The translations under genes were made by a program, and so were the position numbers. DNA of 64,000 bases, from contig CACVQR010000008.1 in NCBI GenBank assembly GCA_902756345.1, forward strand, positions 1 to 64,000. The letters run 5' to 3'. The notes under the pieces are model-generated. The model saw only the letters and a program-made list of their open reading frames with translations. It made no database searches and had not been told where the DNA came from. The stretch comes from Fibrobacter succinogenes. Lineage in GTDB: Bacteria > Fibrobacterota > Fibrobacteria > Fibrobacterales > Fibrobacteraceae. Of the stretch, positions 43,664-51,692 are shown piece by piece; position 1 is the stretch's first letter; each line of letters starts with the position of its first letter.

Positions 43664-44479
43664 TTATTTCTGTAAAATACTTATTGCACGCTCTATAAGC
43701 TCGGGTTTTAGATCAAAAACGCGGCTCAAGGTTTCGACACGTGCCGATTCCTCGATTTTTTCGATACGGGAACCATTCGCATCGCGGGTCACGAGATTAC
43801 CCTTCTGGTAATAGTACTGCACGCCACGCTCGCGGTCCAGGCGGTTGAGCACCGGGTAAGTCATCATTTCGCGGTAAAAACTTTCGTTCCAGTGCTGCTT
43901 GAATTCTTCGACGGAGACTCCCTCGACAGGGTATTCGAAGCGGAGTTTCATCGGGGCTCCCGCACCGCCCGTCCACAAGGCCATGCTGTCCATTGTAGGG
44001 CGGTCCAGCCTTACCGTATTCGGAACCAGCGGGAAAAAGGCTGAGCCCGTTCCTGACGGGGGCGGGAGCGGAATCGGGAGCGGATCGAAAATCAAATAGC
44101 CCGGATCGAAGAGGTATTCAGTAGGATGTAGGAAGTTAGAAGTAGGAAGAATGTTTGAAGTAGAAAAGGTGTTGCTGGATTCAGAATCGGGAAGGATTAA
44201 GGCGCAGTGGATATTCTTTTCCTTGCGCTTGTGGCCCATGACAAGGCGCGGGTTTAGCCCCATGTCCCTGAACACCTGGTACAGGTGCCAAGTCATGCTA
44301 AAGCAGGTTCCGCCGCCCATCCAGGCGTCTACATCGTTCTGAAAACTGTCGTCCAATTTTTGCGCGGCAGTAGAACTCCCCGTGGATTCCAGACGAATAA
44401 TTTTCGTCAGGTTCTCGTAGGTAACTTTGGACAACTTATCGCAGACGTCCTGGATTCTTTTCCATTGTTCGGGGAGCAT
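43664..44479 (-). CDS. Arylamine N-acetyltransferase/transglutaminase-like protein
   Basis: A 271-residue protein with a Cys-His-Asp arrangement like arylamine N-acetyltransferases: GGGTCFSMTWHLYQVFRDMG (Cys near residue 77), KNIHCALILPD (His near 95-102) and YLFDPGYLIFDP (Asp near 124). NATs use the Cys to move acetyl or other acyl groups; related transglutaminase-like folds hydrolyse amides. Residues about 104-120 (NTFSTSNILPTSNFLHPTE) are encoded by an in-frame heptamer array between the His and Asp motifs. Start at 44479 follows a TATCTTTG box by 6 bases; a longer frame to 44620 is not supported. Activity is uncertain. Confidence 0.65.
   Translation of the reverse strand: MLPEQWKRIQDVCDKLSKVTYENLTKIIRLESTGSSTAAQKLDDSFQNDVDAWMGGGTCFSMTWHLYQVFRDMGLNPRLVMGHKRKEKNIHCALILPDSESSNTFSTSNILPTSNFLHPTEYLFDPGYLIFDPLPIPLPPPSGTGSAFFPLVPNTVRLDRPTMDSMALWTGGAGAPMKLRFEYPVEGVSVEEFKQHWNESFYREMMTYPVLNRLDRERGVQYYYQKGNLVTRDANGSRIEKIEESARVETLSRVFDLKPELIERAISILQK
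44121..44168. repeat. Heptamer-array insertion inside the NAT-like gene
   Basis: Seven units of 7 bp: GTAGGAT, GTAGGAA, GTTAGAA, GTAGGAA, GAATGTT, TGAAGTA, GAAAAGG. The frame is kept and the encoded residues are Ser/Thr/Asn-rich, unlike the rest of the protein. Confidence 0.6.
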
Positions 44480-44505
44480 GCGGCAAAGATAGAAAATGAT
44501 GCTGA

Positions 44506-44823
44506 CTAGAGCAGCATCGAGATGCCGTCGACACCGAGGACAGTCACGCAAGCGACCACGGCAACGCCCACCAGGCCAAGGCCAAAAAGCGAGGCGACAA
44601 CGGCCGCCACCAGGGCACACGCGCCCGAAAGCTTGCTGTCGGTCGAATAGAGAATCGCAGGCACGGTCATGGCGGCAAGCACCGTGTACGGCACATACGC
44701 GAGGAACGAACGCCAGAAACGGCTCTTGATTTTACCCTTCAAGAGTACGAAAGGCACCGCACGCAGCAAGTAGGTAACGCCCGCCATTACAAGCAGGAAC
44801 AAGAAGTAATCTCTTAAGTGCAT
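44506..44823 (-). CDS. azlD: Branched-chain amino acid exporter subunit AzlD
   Basis: A 105-residue membrane protein with four helices and the AzlD pattern (MAGVTYLLRAVPFVLLKGKI, FLAYVPYTVLAAMTVPAIL, VAAVVASLFGLGLVGVAVV). It pairs with AzlC to export branched-chain amino acids or analogues. It overlaps azlC by 10 bases. Confidence 0.9.
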   Translation of the reverse strand: MHLRDYFLFLLVMAGVTYLLRAVPFVLLKGKIKSRFWRSFLAYVPYTVLAAMTVPAILYSTDSKLSGACALVAAVVASLFGLGLVGVAVVACVTVLGVDGISMLL

Positions 44824-45518
44824 GATTCCTCCTCGTCTTTAACCGGGAAAAATGCCGCCCCCAAGAGCGAAGCTACGAGCGCACAGATAATAATCGCAAA
44901 GCCGACCGTCACATCGCTCAGCGCAGGAACATACTTGAACGCAAGGCTGCAAGCAATTGCAATCAGCACGGCAACCAAAGTCGGGCGGTGAGCCTTCATT
45001 TGCGGCACCACGATGGCAATAAACATTCCGTACAAAGCAACGCCCAAAGCATTCGTCACGACCGCAGGCAAGATTTCGCCACAAACGGCACCGCACAATG
45101 TACCCGAAGACCAACCGATATACGGGAGCACCATGAGGCCTGCAAAGTAACGTGCCGTCACAGGCTCGCTCTGGCTTACGGCCAAGGCGTAAATTTCATC
45201 GGTGATTCCCGTAGCAAGCATCAGGCGCTTGAAAGTGCCAAACGAGGGTGCCACCTTTTGCGACAAGGAAATCGCCATCAGGCTATAACGCAAATTGATA
45301 AAGAACGTGGCAATTGCCATCTCGATAAATGTACCGGCAGCATCGGACATAATCTGAAGCCCCGCAAACTGCCCCGCCGAGGTAAGATTCGTCATCGAAA
45401 TAAAGGTGACCAGCGGCCAAGAAATCAACTTGGAGCCGGCAATTCCGAACGAGAAAGACACGGCAAAGTAGCCGAGCCCGATCGGAAGTCCGTCTTTTAC
45501 ACCATTTGAAAATTTCAT
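44814..45518 (-). CDS. azlC: Branched-chain amino acid exporter subunit AzlC
   Basis: A 234-residue membrane protein of the AzlC family: DGLPIGLGYFAVSFSFGIAG, SMTNLTSAGQFAG, FFINLRYSLMAISLSQK (the conserved NLRY/SLS region) and TDEIYALA. It forms the large subunit of an amino acid exporter with AzlD. ATG at 45518 follows a TATATTTG box (minus strand, 45526-45531) by 7 bases, with no room for a ribosome-binding site, so a leaderless mRNA is likely. Confidence 0.92.
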   Translation of the reverse strand: MKFSNGVKDGLPIGLGYFAVSFSFGIAGSKLISWPLVTFISMTNLTSAGQFAGLQIMSDAAGTFIEMAIATFFINLRYSLMAISLSQKVAPSFGTFKRLMLATGITDEIYALAVSQSEPVTARYFAGLMVLPYIGWSSGTLCGAVCGEILPAVVTNALGVALYGMFIAIVVPQMKAHRPTLVAVLIAIACSLAFKYVPALSDVTVGFAIIICALVASLLGAAFFPVKDEEESCT

Positions 45519-45582
45519 GGGCACAAATATAGAAAAACTTTATAGCAAAACTATGCAGATATATAAATTTATGCATAAAAAT

Positions 45583-45610
45583 CCCGTCTCGAATTATCCT
45601 TCGAGGCGGG
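45583..45610 (-). terminator. Terminator after the GH5 gene
   Basis: CCCGTCTCGAA (45583-45593) and TTCGAGGCGGG (45600-45610) form an 11-bp stem with one G-T pair and a 6-base loop, followed on the minus strand by five T. Confidence 0.88.
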
Positions 45611-45637
45611 ACTCATTACACGCTGTCAGACAGACGA

Positions 45638-47872
45638 CTACTTGATCGAAATTTGGCGAGTCAGGCTATTGGAGCCCGAACGCACGCGCACAACGTAATT
45701 GCCCTGGCGGAGCATGTCGAGAGCGACAGAACCGCTCACCCGCTTAAAGCCTACAACCGGGCGCCCCTGCATATCGAACACGTCGACATTGGCCCAAGCA
45801 GCACCGCCCACATGGAGCAAGCGACCTTCGACAGAAAGCAAGATTGAATTCGACACAGGCGCCATCACGACGGTGGTATTTTCAACCGTGAGCTTGATTT
45901 CGAACTTTTCGCCATTGAGTTCAATGGCTTCGCTGTAGGAACCGGGCTGGATATAGCTCGGAATAGAACCCGTAACCGTCACCTGGTTACCCGACTGTTC
46001 CATCTTCAAGAAATGGAGATTCCAACTTTTGCGGACATAGGAGACTACGTCATTAAACGTAATCGTTTCAAAATCACCGCCCTGCACAATCGTCTGAATC
46101 AACTCGCCCACCACAGTGACTGCAGGTGCTGCAGACGAGCTGCTCGGCGCCACTTCGCTGCTACTGGATTCTTCGGAACTGCTGCTAGATTCTACAGAGC
46201 TGCTGCTCACGACAGACGATGCGCTAGAGCTAGACTCCACCGGTTCTTCGGAACTGGAGCTGGATTCAGCGCTAGAGCTAGATTCCTCGACACTGCTACT
46301 GGACGATTCTTCGGAGCTTGAAGAGACTATTTCGGAACTTGAAGAAGCGAGCACCTCGGAGCTGGAAGATTCGACACTGGAAGAACTTTCCACAACTACT
46401 TCGCTGCTGCTAGATTCCACGGAGCTGGAAGACTGAACAGAACTGCTAGAAGTTTCGCTCGAAGACGAGATTGAGCTAGAGGAAAAATGCGAGCTGCTCG
46501 AAGACGAGATTGAGCTAGAGGAAATATGCGAGCTGCTCGAAGACGAGATTGAGCTAGAGGAAATATGCGAGCTGCTCGAAGACGAGATTGAGCTTGAGGA
46601 ACGAGCCCAGGAACTGGAGGATCGCACAACCGAGCTACTAGACGCCACCGAGCTAGAGGACTTTGCAGAACTGGACGAAGCGATAGAGCTGGAAGACTGA
46701 ACAGAGCTGGAAGACACAACGCTAGAAGAAGAAACTACGTTGGAGCTCGATGACGCAGGCGTTGCCGCGCAGGCGGTGTATACCTTATTACGAATCGGAG
46801 CAAAAACATTCTCGTTTACCCATTTACCGCTTTCCGAATAATTCCAGGCGCCACCACTAAAATAAGACGCCGTTTCATTTTTATTCGACACGGACCAGTT
46901 TGCGCCCGACAACTGATTCCTAGTCATCCACTGATACCAAACACTGCTATAATCTTTGTTAAAGCCACCATTTCCGCTCGGCGCAGAATTGCCCCATTCA
47001 GTCACGAAGACAGAAAGACCGCCTTGCATCGCCTTTTCGGCTCTATCACCCTGGTCATCCGTCTTGTGACGATACGGGTCCTCGCCCGCGTAGTAGTGGA
47101 ACGAATACGCCACGTTAGCATCATTGAGCGGTTCAGCAAGAGCCGCATTGGTATACTGGTCAAAATATGGAGTTCCTACCACGATCAGGTTGTCGGAATA
47201 GGTACGAATTGTCTTGATAATCGTTCTTGCGTAAGGGGCAATTTTTTCTTTCCAGTAGTTTTGCGCTCCGCTCAAGTCAAACCAGCCGTCAGAACAATTG
47301 TTCTTGGGCTCATTGTAGATTTCAAAAATCACATTGTCGTAGCCGCCCCATTTTTGAGCCATATAGCTAAAGAACGACTGTGCATCACTCGTAATCTGTT
47401 CTGCGCAATGACTATGGAAATCGATAATCACATAGATGTCGTTTTTAATGGCAGCCGTTACCACCGAATCCATCAAGTTCCTATGGAAATCCGTATTCGT
47501 AAAATAGTTCCCGTTCCCATTTTTCCAGTCGCCATCAACACCGACAGGACCACGAATCAATTGGATGTTTTGTTTTTCTACAAGTCCTGAGATCGTTTTT
47601 CCGTTCCAATAATCCGGTCCTTCGTCACCTTTAGCCATACTCCAGAAAAGGCTCATGCCCTGCACGGCAACCTCGTTTCCGGCGGTCACCCCCTTGCAGC
47701 TGCCATAAATGCGGCCATAGTTTTGAGAGTTTTTGCCGGCCTGTAACTGGCCGTACTGACTCACCGGCCCCACGCGGGTGGGAGTGATATCCGTAGCGCC
47801 AAACGCCGTAGAAACTAAACCGAAAGCGAGAACGCCCAAGCCAAGCATCTTTGCACTAAATCTGAATGCCAT
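45638..47872 (-). CDS. Secreted GH5 endoglucanase with poly-Ser linker and sorting-like C-terminus
   Basis: A 744-residue cellulase. Signal peptide (KMLGLGVLAFGLVSTAFG), then a GH5 barrel (about 30-385): LIRGPVGVDGDW, IYVIIDFHSHCAEQ, the acid/base Glu 188 in FEIYNEPKN, SFHYYAGEDPYRH and the nucleophile Glu 292 in VFVTEWGNS. It hydrolyses beta-1,4-glucan. A roughly 220-residue linker of serine clusters follows, including a 39-bp tandem repeat. The last 75 residues (ANVDVFDMQGRPVVGFKRV, LRQGNYVVRVRSG) match the C-terminal sorting style of type IX secretion and of the short fibro-slime protein. The start at 47872 has GAGG 5 bases upstream. No carbohydrate-binding module is seen. Confidence 0.93.
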   Translation of the reverse strand: MAFRFSAKMLGLGVLAFGLVSTAFGATDITPTRVGPVSQYGQLQAGKNSQNYGRIYGSCKGVTAGNEVAVQGMSLFWSMAKGDEGPDYWNGKTISGLVEKQNIQLIRGPVGVDGDWKNGNGNYFTNTDFHRNLMDSVVTAAIKNDIYVIIDFHSHCAEQITSDAQSFFSYMAQKWGGYDNVIFEIYNEPKNNCSDGWFDLSGAQNYWKEKIAPYARTIIKTIRTYSDNLIVVGTPYFDQYTNAALAEPLNDANVAYSFHYYAGEDPYRHKTDDQGDRAEKAMQGGLSVFVTEWGNSAPSGNGGFNKDYSSVWYQWMTRNQLSGANWSVSNKNETASYFSGGAWNYSESGKWVNENVFAPIRNKVYTACAATPASSSSNVVSSSSVVSSSSVQSSSSIASSSSAKSSSSVASSSSVVRSSSSWARSSSSISSSSSSHISSSSISSSSSSHISSSSISSSSSSHFSSSSISSSSETSSSSVQSSSSVESSSSEVVVESSSSVESSSSEVLASSSSEIVSSSSEESSSSSVEESSSSAESSSSSEEPVESSSSASSVVSSSSVESSSSSEESSSSEVAPSSSSAAPAVTVVGELIQTIVQGGDFETITFNDVVSYVRKSWNLHFLKMEQSGNQVTVTGSIPSYIQPGSYSEAIELNGEKFEIKLTVENTTVVMAPVSNSILLSVEGRLLHVGGAAWANVDVFDMQGRPVVGFKRVSGSVALDMLRQGNYVVRVRSGSNSLTRQISIK
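46457..46600. repeat. 39-bp tandem repeat in the cellulase linker
   Basis: Three full copies (46457-46495, 46496-46534, 46535-46573) and a partial fourth, nearly identical, each coding for 13 residues (HISSSSISSSSSS on the minus strand). The repeat length is a multiple of three, so copy-number changes keep the frame. Confidence 0.9.
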
Positions 47873-47999
47873 AGATCCTCTGATACACCAATTTTCGCAA
47901 CCAAATTTAGAATATAAGGCCCATTTTTCCACGTGATTTCAAACACATAAGTTATTGATAATGTTTACACGAGTAGACGAATTTTTGGCCGGGGATGAC

Positions 48000-48029
48000 A
48001 AAAAAAGAAGCCCGGCTTTTAGGCCAGGC
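48000..48029 (-). terminator. Terminator after the small exported protein gene
   Basis: GCCCGGC/GCCAGGC (48010-48016, 48023-48029), one mismatch, followed on the minus strand by TTCTTTTTTT. The rest of 47873-48058 carries only the upstream region of the GH5 gene (a TATATT at 47911-47916, minus). Confidence 0.75.
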
Positions 48030-48058
48030 AACTAAACTGCGAGATGTCGCGAAACGAA

Positions 48059-48496
48059 TTAGTTTTCGTTGTTGTGCATTTCCATCTGTTCGCGGTCCAT
48101 CGTGTGCTGCAAGTATTCCTTGAAGTCACGGTCGATGTTCACACCGTCGAGGTCGAGGTCGTCGTTTTCCAACACGAACACGGCACTCGGGTTATCGAGC
48201 CAGCCGACCACGTCCACCTGATCGAGTTTCATGGACTTGTCGCCTGCAGCCTGAGCAACGTATTCAATCTTGGACTTCTGAACCCAACCCTGTCCGCAAG
48301 GACCCTTCACGAGCACTTCCGTTTCGCCGTCCTTAAGGATCGTCAGTTCGTCATTGAAGCCTGCGGTACAAACGACAGAACCGCCATCTTTCTCCTTGGT
48401 CAGGTCCACGTCACCCAGCTTAGATTTAACCTTCTTGCCCGCAGCGAAAGAAACGCTAACCATGAGAGCAAGAGCAATTAAGAGCACCTTTTTCAT
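48059..48496 (-). CDS. Small exported protein, SH3-like
   Basis: A 145-residue protein with a signal peptide (MKKVLLIALALMVSVSFAAG). The middle (VVCTAGFNDELTILKDGETE, VLVKGPCGQGWVQKSKIEYV) has the pattern of a bacterial SH3-like domain with two cysteines; the C-terminus is acidic (VLENDDLDLDGVNIDRDF). Such domains often bind cell-wall peptides, but no partner is visible. GAGGAAAG precedes the ATG at 48496; a longer frame to 48535 is less likely. Confidence 0.7.
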   Translation of the reverse strand: MKKVLLIALALMVSVSFAAGKKVKSKLGDVDLTKEKDGGSVVCTAGFNDELTILKDGETEVLVKGPCGQGWVQKSKIEYVAQAAGDKSMKLDQVDVVGWLDNPSAVFVLENDDLDLDGVNIDRDFKEYLQHTMDREQMEMHNNEN

Positions 48497-48556
48497 ATCT
48501 TTCCTCAGAAACAGGTTAAAAACTTGACAATGCAAGTACGAATATACCTTTTATTT

Positions 48557-48585
48557 TTGACTTTCGTCAGATTTTCTTTTAAATT
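48557..48585 (+). promoter_or_regulatory. Promoter of mltG
   Basis: TTGACT (48557-48562), 17-base spacer, TAAATT (48580-48585). The ATG is at 48594, 8 bases after the -10 box, so transcription would begin at or next to the start codon. Confidence 0.7.
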
Positions 48586-48593
48586 TTTGCGAT

Positions 48594-49601
48594 ATGAAGA
48601 AGATTTTACTTATTTTGGCCATCATTTTGGCACTTTTGGGCACTTTTTTGACCCTAAACCTCAAGTCCAGGATGGGAGCACAGGCCCAAAACGGCCAAAC
48701 CGTGCTCATCGAGGTCCCCAAAGGGAGCTCTCCCTCCAAAGTTTTCCAGATCCTAAAACAGAATGGAATTTGGAGCGACGACCTCGCCTTCCGGTTGACC
48801 ATGAAAAGGTTAAACCCGAGTCTCAAGGCCGGCTGGTTTGAAATTCCCGGCGGGCTCACATTGCCGCAGGTGCTCGACATTATCGCAAGTGGAAAAGTCG
48901 CCGTACGCCGTGTAACCATTCCTGAAGGCCGCGCCTCTTGGGAAATCCCGGCCTACCTGCAAAAGGCGTTCCCGGACCTGAGCGAGGCTCGCTGGAACAA
49001 GCTCGTCCAAGACCCGAAGTTCGCCCGCAGTCTCGGAGTCGAGGCCAACTCCCTGGAAGGCTACCTGCTCCCCGACACCTACCCCTTCCCGATTGACGCC
49101 GACGAAGAGACAATCCTCAAGCACATGGTAGCAGCAAACCTCAAGGTCCGCGACGAAATGGAAAAGCGCCCGGGCTCCATGTGGAAGACTCTCGGCAACT
49201 GGCACAAGGTGCTCACGCTTGCAAGCGTGGTCGAAGAAGAAACCGGCATTCCCGAAGAACGCCCGCTGATTGCAGGCGTATTCCATAACAGGCTCCGCAT
49301 AGGCATGCCGCTCGGGGCAGACCCCACGGTGCGGTTCATTTTCAAGAACTTGACCGGCCCTATTTACAAGAGCCAGTTGAACAGCAACAGCCCCTACAAC
49401 ACCCGCAAATTCAAGGGACTCATGCCGGGCCCGATTTCGAACCCGGGCCGCAAGGCTATTGAGGCGGCCCTGTTCCCGGCGACGACCGATGCCCTTTACT
49501 TTGTTGCAAAAGACGACGGTTCCATGACGCATTTTTTCAGCTCGAACCTGGCCGACCACAACAAGTACAAAGACGTTGCCGCAAGGAACAGGGGGGAGTG
49601 A
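48594..49601 (+). CDS. mltG: Endolytic murein transglycosylase MltG
   Basis: A 335-residue protein with one N-terminal membrane anchor (ILLILAIILALLGTFLTLNL), a LysM-like part (VLIEVPKGSSPSKVFQILKQ) and the YceG domain: TIPEGRASWEI, LEGYLLPDTY, the catalytic Glu in LASVVEEETGIP near 212-218, NRLRIGMPLGADPT and the final YNTRKFKGLMPGPISNPG. It cuts nascent glycan strands and sets their length. No ribosome-binding site is visible, in line with a leaderless mRNA. Confidence 0.95.
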   Translation: MKKILLILAIILALLGTFLTLNLKSRMGAQAQNGQTVLIEVPKGSSPSKVFQILKQNGIWSDDLAFRLTMKRLNPSLKAGWFEIPGGLTLPQVLDIIASGKVAVRRVTIPEGRASWEIPAYLQKAFPDLSEARWNKLVQDPKFARSLGVEANSLEGYLLPDTYPFPIDADEETILKHMVAANLKVRDEMEKRPGSMWKTLGNWHKVLTLASVVEEETGIPEERPLIAGVFHNRLRIGMPLGADPTVRFIFKNLTGPIYKSQLNSNSPYNTRKFKGLMPGPISNPGRKAIEAALFPATTDALYFVAKDDGSMTHFFSSNLADHNKYKDVAARNRGE

Positions 49602-49603
49602 CA

Positions 49604-49631
49604 ACTCGGACTTCGGAGTTCAGAATTAATA
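49604..49631. repeat. Single-arm heptamer array
   Basis: Units ACTCGGA, CTTCGGA, GTTCAGA, ATTAATA start 2 bases after the stop codon of mltG. The units resemble those inserted in gluQ. Confidence 0.6.
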
Positions 49632-49639
49632 AAGAAAAA

Positions 49640-49718
49640 CGTCATTGCGAGGAGCGTACGCGACAAAGCAATCCATCACATTTTTCTTGGATTGCTTCGC
49701 CTTCGGCTCGCAATGACG
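49640..49718. repeat. 79-bp palindromic repeat
   Basis: CGTCATTGCGAG (49640-49651) and CTCGCAATGACG (49707-49718) are perfect inverted 12-mers; inside, AAGCAATCCA and TGGATTGCTT pair as well. The GTCATTGCGAG...GCAATCC motif recalls dispersed palindromes found in several unrelated bacteria (memory, not searched). No ORF. Confidence 0.8.
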
Positions 49719-49801
49719 AGTTTAAAGTGAATACTTCTGTATACAGATAATTCTTAAATAACCTAGCCTTACAGCCGGGGCATTTCTAAAATTGGCTCCG
49801 T

Positions 49802-51133
49802 ATGCAAGTGCAAGTGAAGGATCGTTCCCTTTTAAGCCTTTCGTGGCCGTTGTTCATTACCTTCGGCATCGCCACGTGCCAGCCCATGATGGACAGCTGG
49901 TTCCTGTCGCGTACGTCGGAATCGGCGGCGGCGGGCGTGGGGGCATTAATGCCCGTGCTGGGCGCGCTCTTTATGGCCATCAACGCATTCGCCCAGGCAG
50001 GGGCGAGCATCGCCTCGCAGTTCATTGGGGCAGAACGCCCCAAGCAAGCAGGCACCACCCAGACTATGGTGTTGTTGGGCAGCCTCTTGTTAGGTATTGC
50101 AATCACGCTGGTTATTATCCCCCTAAACAACCAGATTGTAAGCTGGATGGGGCTTACCGGCGATGCCGCCCACCACGCCCGAGACTTCCTGCATATCGTC
50201 TCTATCGGCTTTGCGTTCCGCGCCCTGCAATCTTCCCTCACGTCTTTGATCGCGACCCACGGTCTTACCGTCTGGAACCTGCTCGGGAACTTCATTACGA
50301 TTGTTTCGAACGCCATCATGAACGTGATCTTTTTGAACGGATACCTCGGGTTCCCGCAGATGGGTGTGAAGGGCGTAGCGCTTGCCACCATGCTTTCGTG
50401 GCTGATTGCCGCGAGCATTCTGTTTGTCATCTTGCACGTCAAGGTCCACCACAAGATCCGCCGTACCGACTTCAAGCGTTCCCGCGTGATTCTGCCGGAC
50501 TGGATCCGCATCGGATTTCCCGCTGCCGTAGAGCCCGTAAGTTTCCAGATTTTCCAGGTGGTGCTGACCGCCATCGTGGTGCACTTGGGCATTATCGCCA
50601 TGACCGCCCGAATCTTTAGCGCAAACTTCGCCATGCTCGCCGTCATTTTGAGCGTGGGCCTGAGCAGCGGGAACCAGATTCTCGTCGCCCACCTTGTAGG
50701 CGCCCACGACTTTGACAAGGCGAACCGCCGACTGCACCAGAGCTTGATTGCCGGAAGCGCTAGCGGACTCATTGTGGCAGTTATCGTTGCACTTTTTGGC
50801 ACCCAGCTGCTTTCGTTCTACACCAGCGACCCCGAAGTTATCCGCCTCGGCAAGCTCTGCCTTTGGTGCGACGTGATTCTGCAGCCCTTCAAGGCCGCGA
50901 ACATGGTCATCACTTCGGCGCTCCGTGCTTCGGGCGATTCCAAGTTCCCCGCCATCGTGGGGTCTACCATGATGTGGACCTGCGGGCTCGGCACCGCCCT
51001 CCTGCTCGCCTTCGGCCTCGATATGGGCCTCGTGGGAATCTGGCTCGGCATGGCCGCCGACGAATTCTACCGTTCTATTGTGAATTATATCCGCTGGCGC
51101 GGCGGCAAATGGAAACAATACGGCGTGGTTTGA
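49802..51133 (+). CDS. MATE-family efflux transporter
   Basis: A 443-residue twelve-helix protein of the MATE family: SLLSLSWPLFITFGIATCQP, DSWFLSRTS, GASIASQFIGAERPKQA, and in the second half FPAAVEPVSFQIFQVVLTAI and SSGNQILVAHLVGAHDFDKA. It differs clearly from the MATE protein at 39407, so the two are not a recent duplication. TAAAATTG (49787-49794) lies just before the ATG. Substrate unknown. Confidence 0.88.
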   Translation: MQVQVKDRSLLSLSWPLFITFGIATCQPMMDSWFLSRTSESAAAGVGALMPVLGALFMAINAFAQAGASIASQFIGAERPKQAGTTQTMVLLGSLLLGIAITLVIIPLNNQIVSWMGLTGDAAHHARDFLHIVSIGFAFRALQSSLTSLIATHGLTVWNLLGNFITIVSNAIMNVIFLNGYLGFPQMGVKGVALATMLSWLIAASILFVILHVKVHHKIRRTDFKRSRVILPDWIRIGFPAAVEPVSFQIFQVVLTAIVVHLGIIAMTARIFSANFAMLAVILSVGLSSGNQILVAHLVGAHDFDKANRRLHQSLIAGSASGLIVAVIVALFGTQLLSFYTSDPEVIRLGKLCLWCDVILQPFKAANMVITSALRASGDSKFPAIVGSTMMWTCGLGTALLLAFGLDMGLVGIWLGMAADEFYRSIVNYIRWRGGKWKQYGVV

Positions 51134-51228
51134 GTCCTGGCGCCACAAATTCAGGTTTTAAGCCCCTTTTTATCACGCTTTTTTGCCCGCCCCTTTTATT
51201 TGGGGCGTTTTCATTGTATATTGTAGCT

Positions 51229-51654
51229 ATGATTTTGTCGTTCAAGCATAAGGTTATGTTCTTGCTGTGCGCAGCTGCTTTCAGCTGGTCGCAGGATTTG
51301 GACAAACCCGTGAACGACGTAGAAGTGTTCCGCCCCGAAAAGCGCGACACCAAGGTGCAGCTAGTCGACTCGACCAAGAGCAACTCCGTCACCTTGAACG
51401 TGGACATCTTTGCCGACGGCATCGTCGGGTCGTACTACATCCTGTGGGACGACATAGACCTCTCCGAAGACATCAAGAAGCAGATGACCACCCGCGACTT
51501 CGCCCGCGACGAATTCTTTATGCAGAACATCGACCGCGAACAGTTCGAACAGGAACGTTTGCTGCAACTCTTCGAAGACAAGAAGAAGCAATACTTCGCC
51601 ATCTTCCCCGAAGAAGCCTTGAAGATGATCGAAGACCAGGCGAAAGACCAGTAA
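51229..51654 (+). CDS. Exported protein of unknown function
   Basis: A 141-residue protein with a probable signal sequence (KVMFLLCAAAFSWSQ). The mature part is very acidic and helical towards the end (LDKPVNDVEVFRPEKRDTKV, FDREQFEQERLLQLFEDKKK-like heptads) and was not recognised. A TATATTG box at 51217-51223 lies 5 bases before the ATG. A heptamer array follows its stop codon by 6 bases. Confidence 0.65.
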   Translation: MILSFKHKVMFLLCAAAFSWSQDLDKPVNDVEVFRPEKRDTKVQLVDSTKSNSVTLNVDIFADGIVGSYYILWDDIDLSEDIKKQMTTRDFARDEFFMQNIDREQFEQERLLQLFEDKKKQYFAIFPEEALKMIEDQAKDQ

Positions 51655-51659
51655 AACCA

Positions 51660-51687
51660 GTCGGCAGAACTTAGAGCTTAGAAATAG
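51660..51687. repeat. Single-arm heptamer array
   Basis: Units GTCGGCA, GAACTTA, GAGCTTA, GAAATAG; same sequence family as the arms at 13034 and 39313. It lies between the unknown gene and birA, 6 bases after the stop codon. Confidence 0.6.
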
Positions 51688-51692
51688 CAAGA

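Noticed and set aside
44480-44620. 47-residue extension of the NAT-like protein
   Set aside because: The stretch is the shadow of the azlD end and is Arg/Gly/Cys-rich; a promoter box and the ATG at 44479 fit better.
46116-46436. Plus-strand acidic Leu/Asp/Ser repeat ORF in the cellulase linker
   Set aside because: It is the complement of the serine linker; low complexity follows from the Ser codons.
46457-46600. Repeat cluster considered as a CRISPR array
   Set aside because: Units are directly adjacent without spacers and are coding; it is a minisatellite.
39407-51133. The two MATE genes as flanks of a duplicated segment
   Set aside because: The proteins are clearly different in sequence and their neighbours are not repeated.
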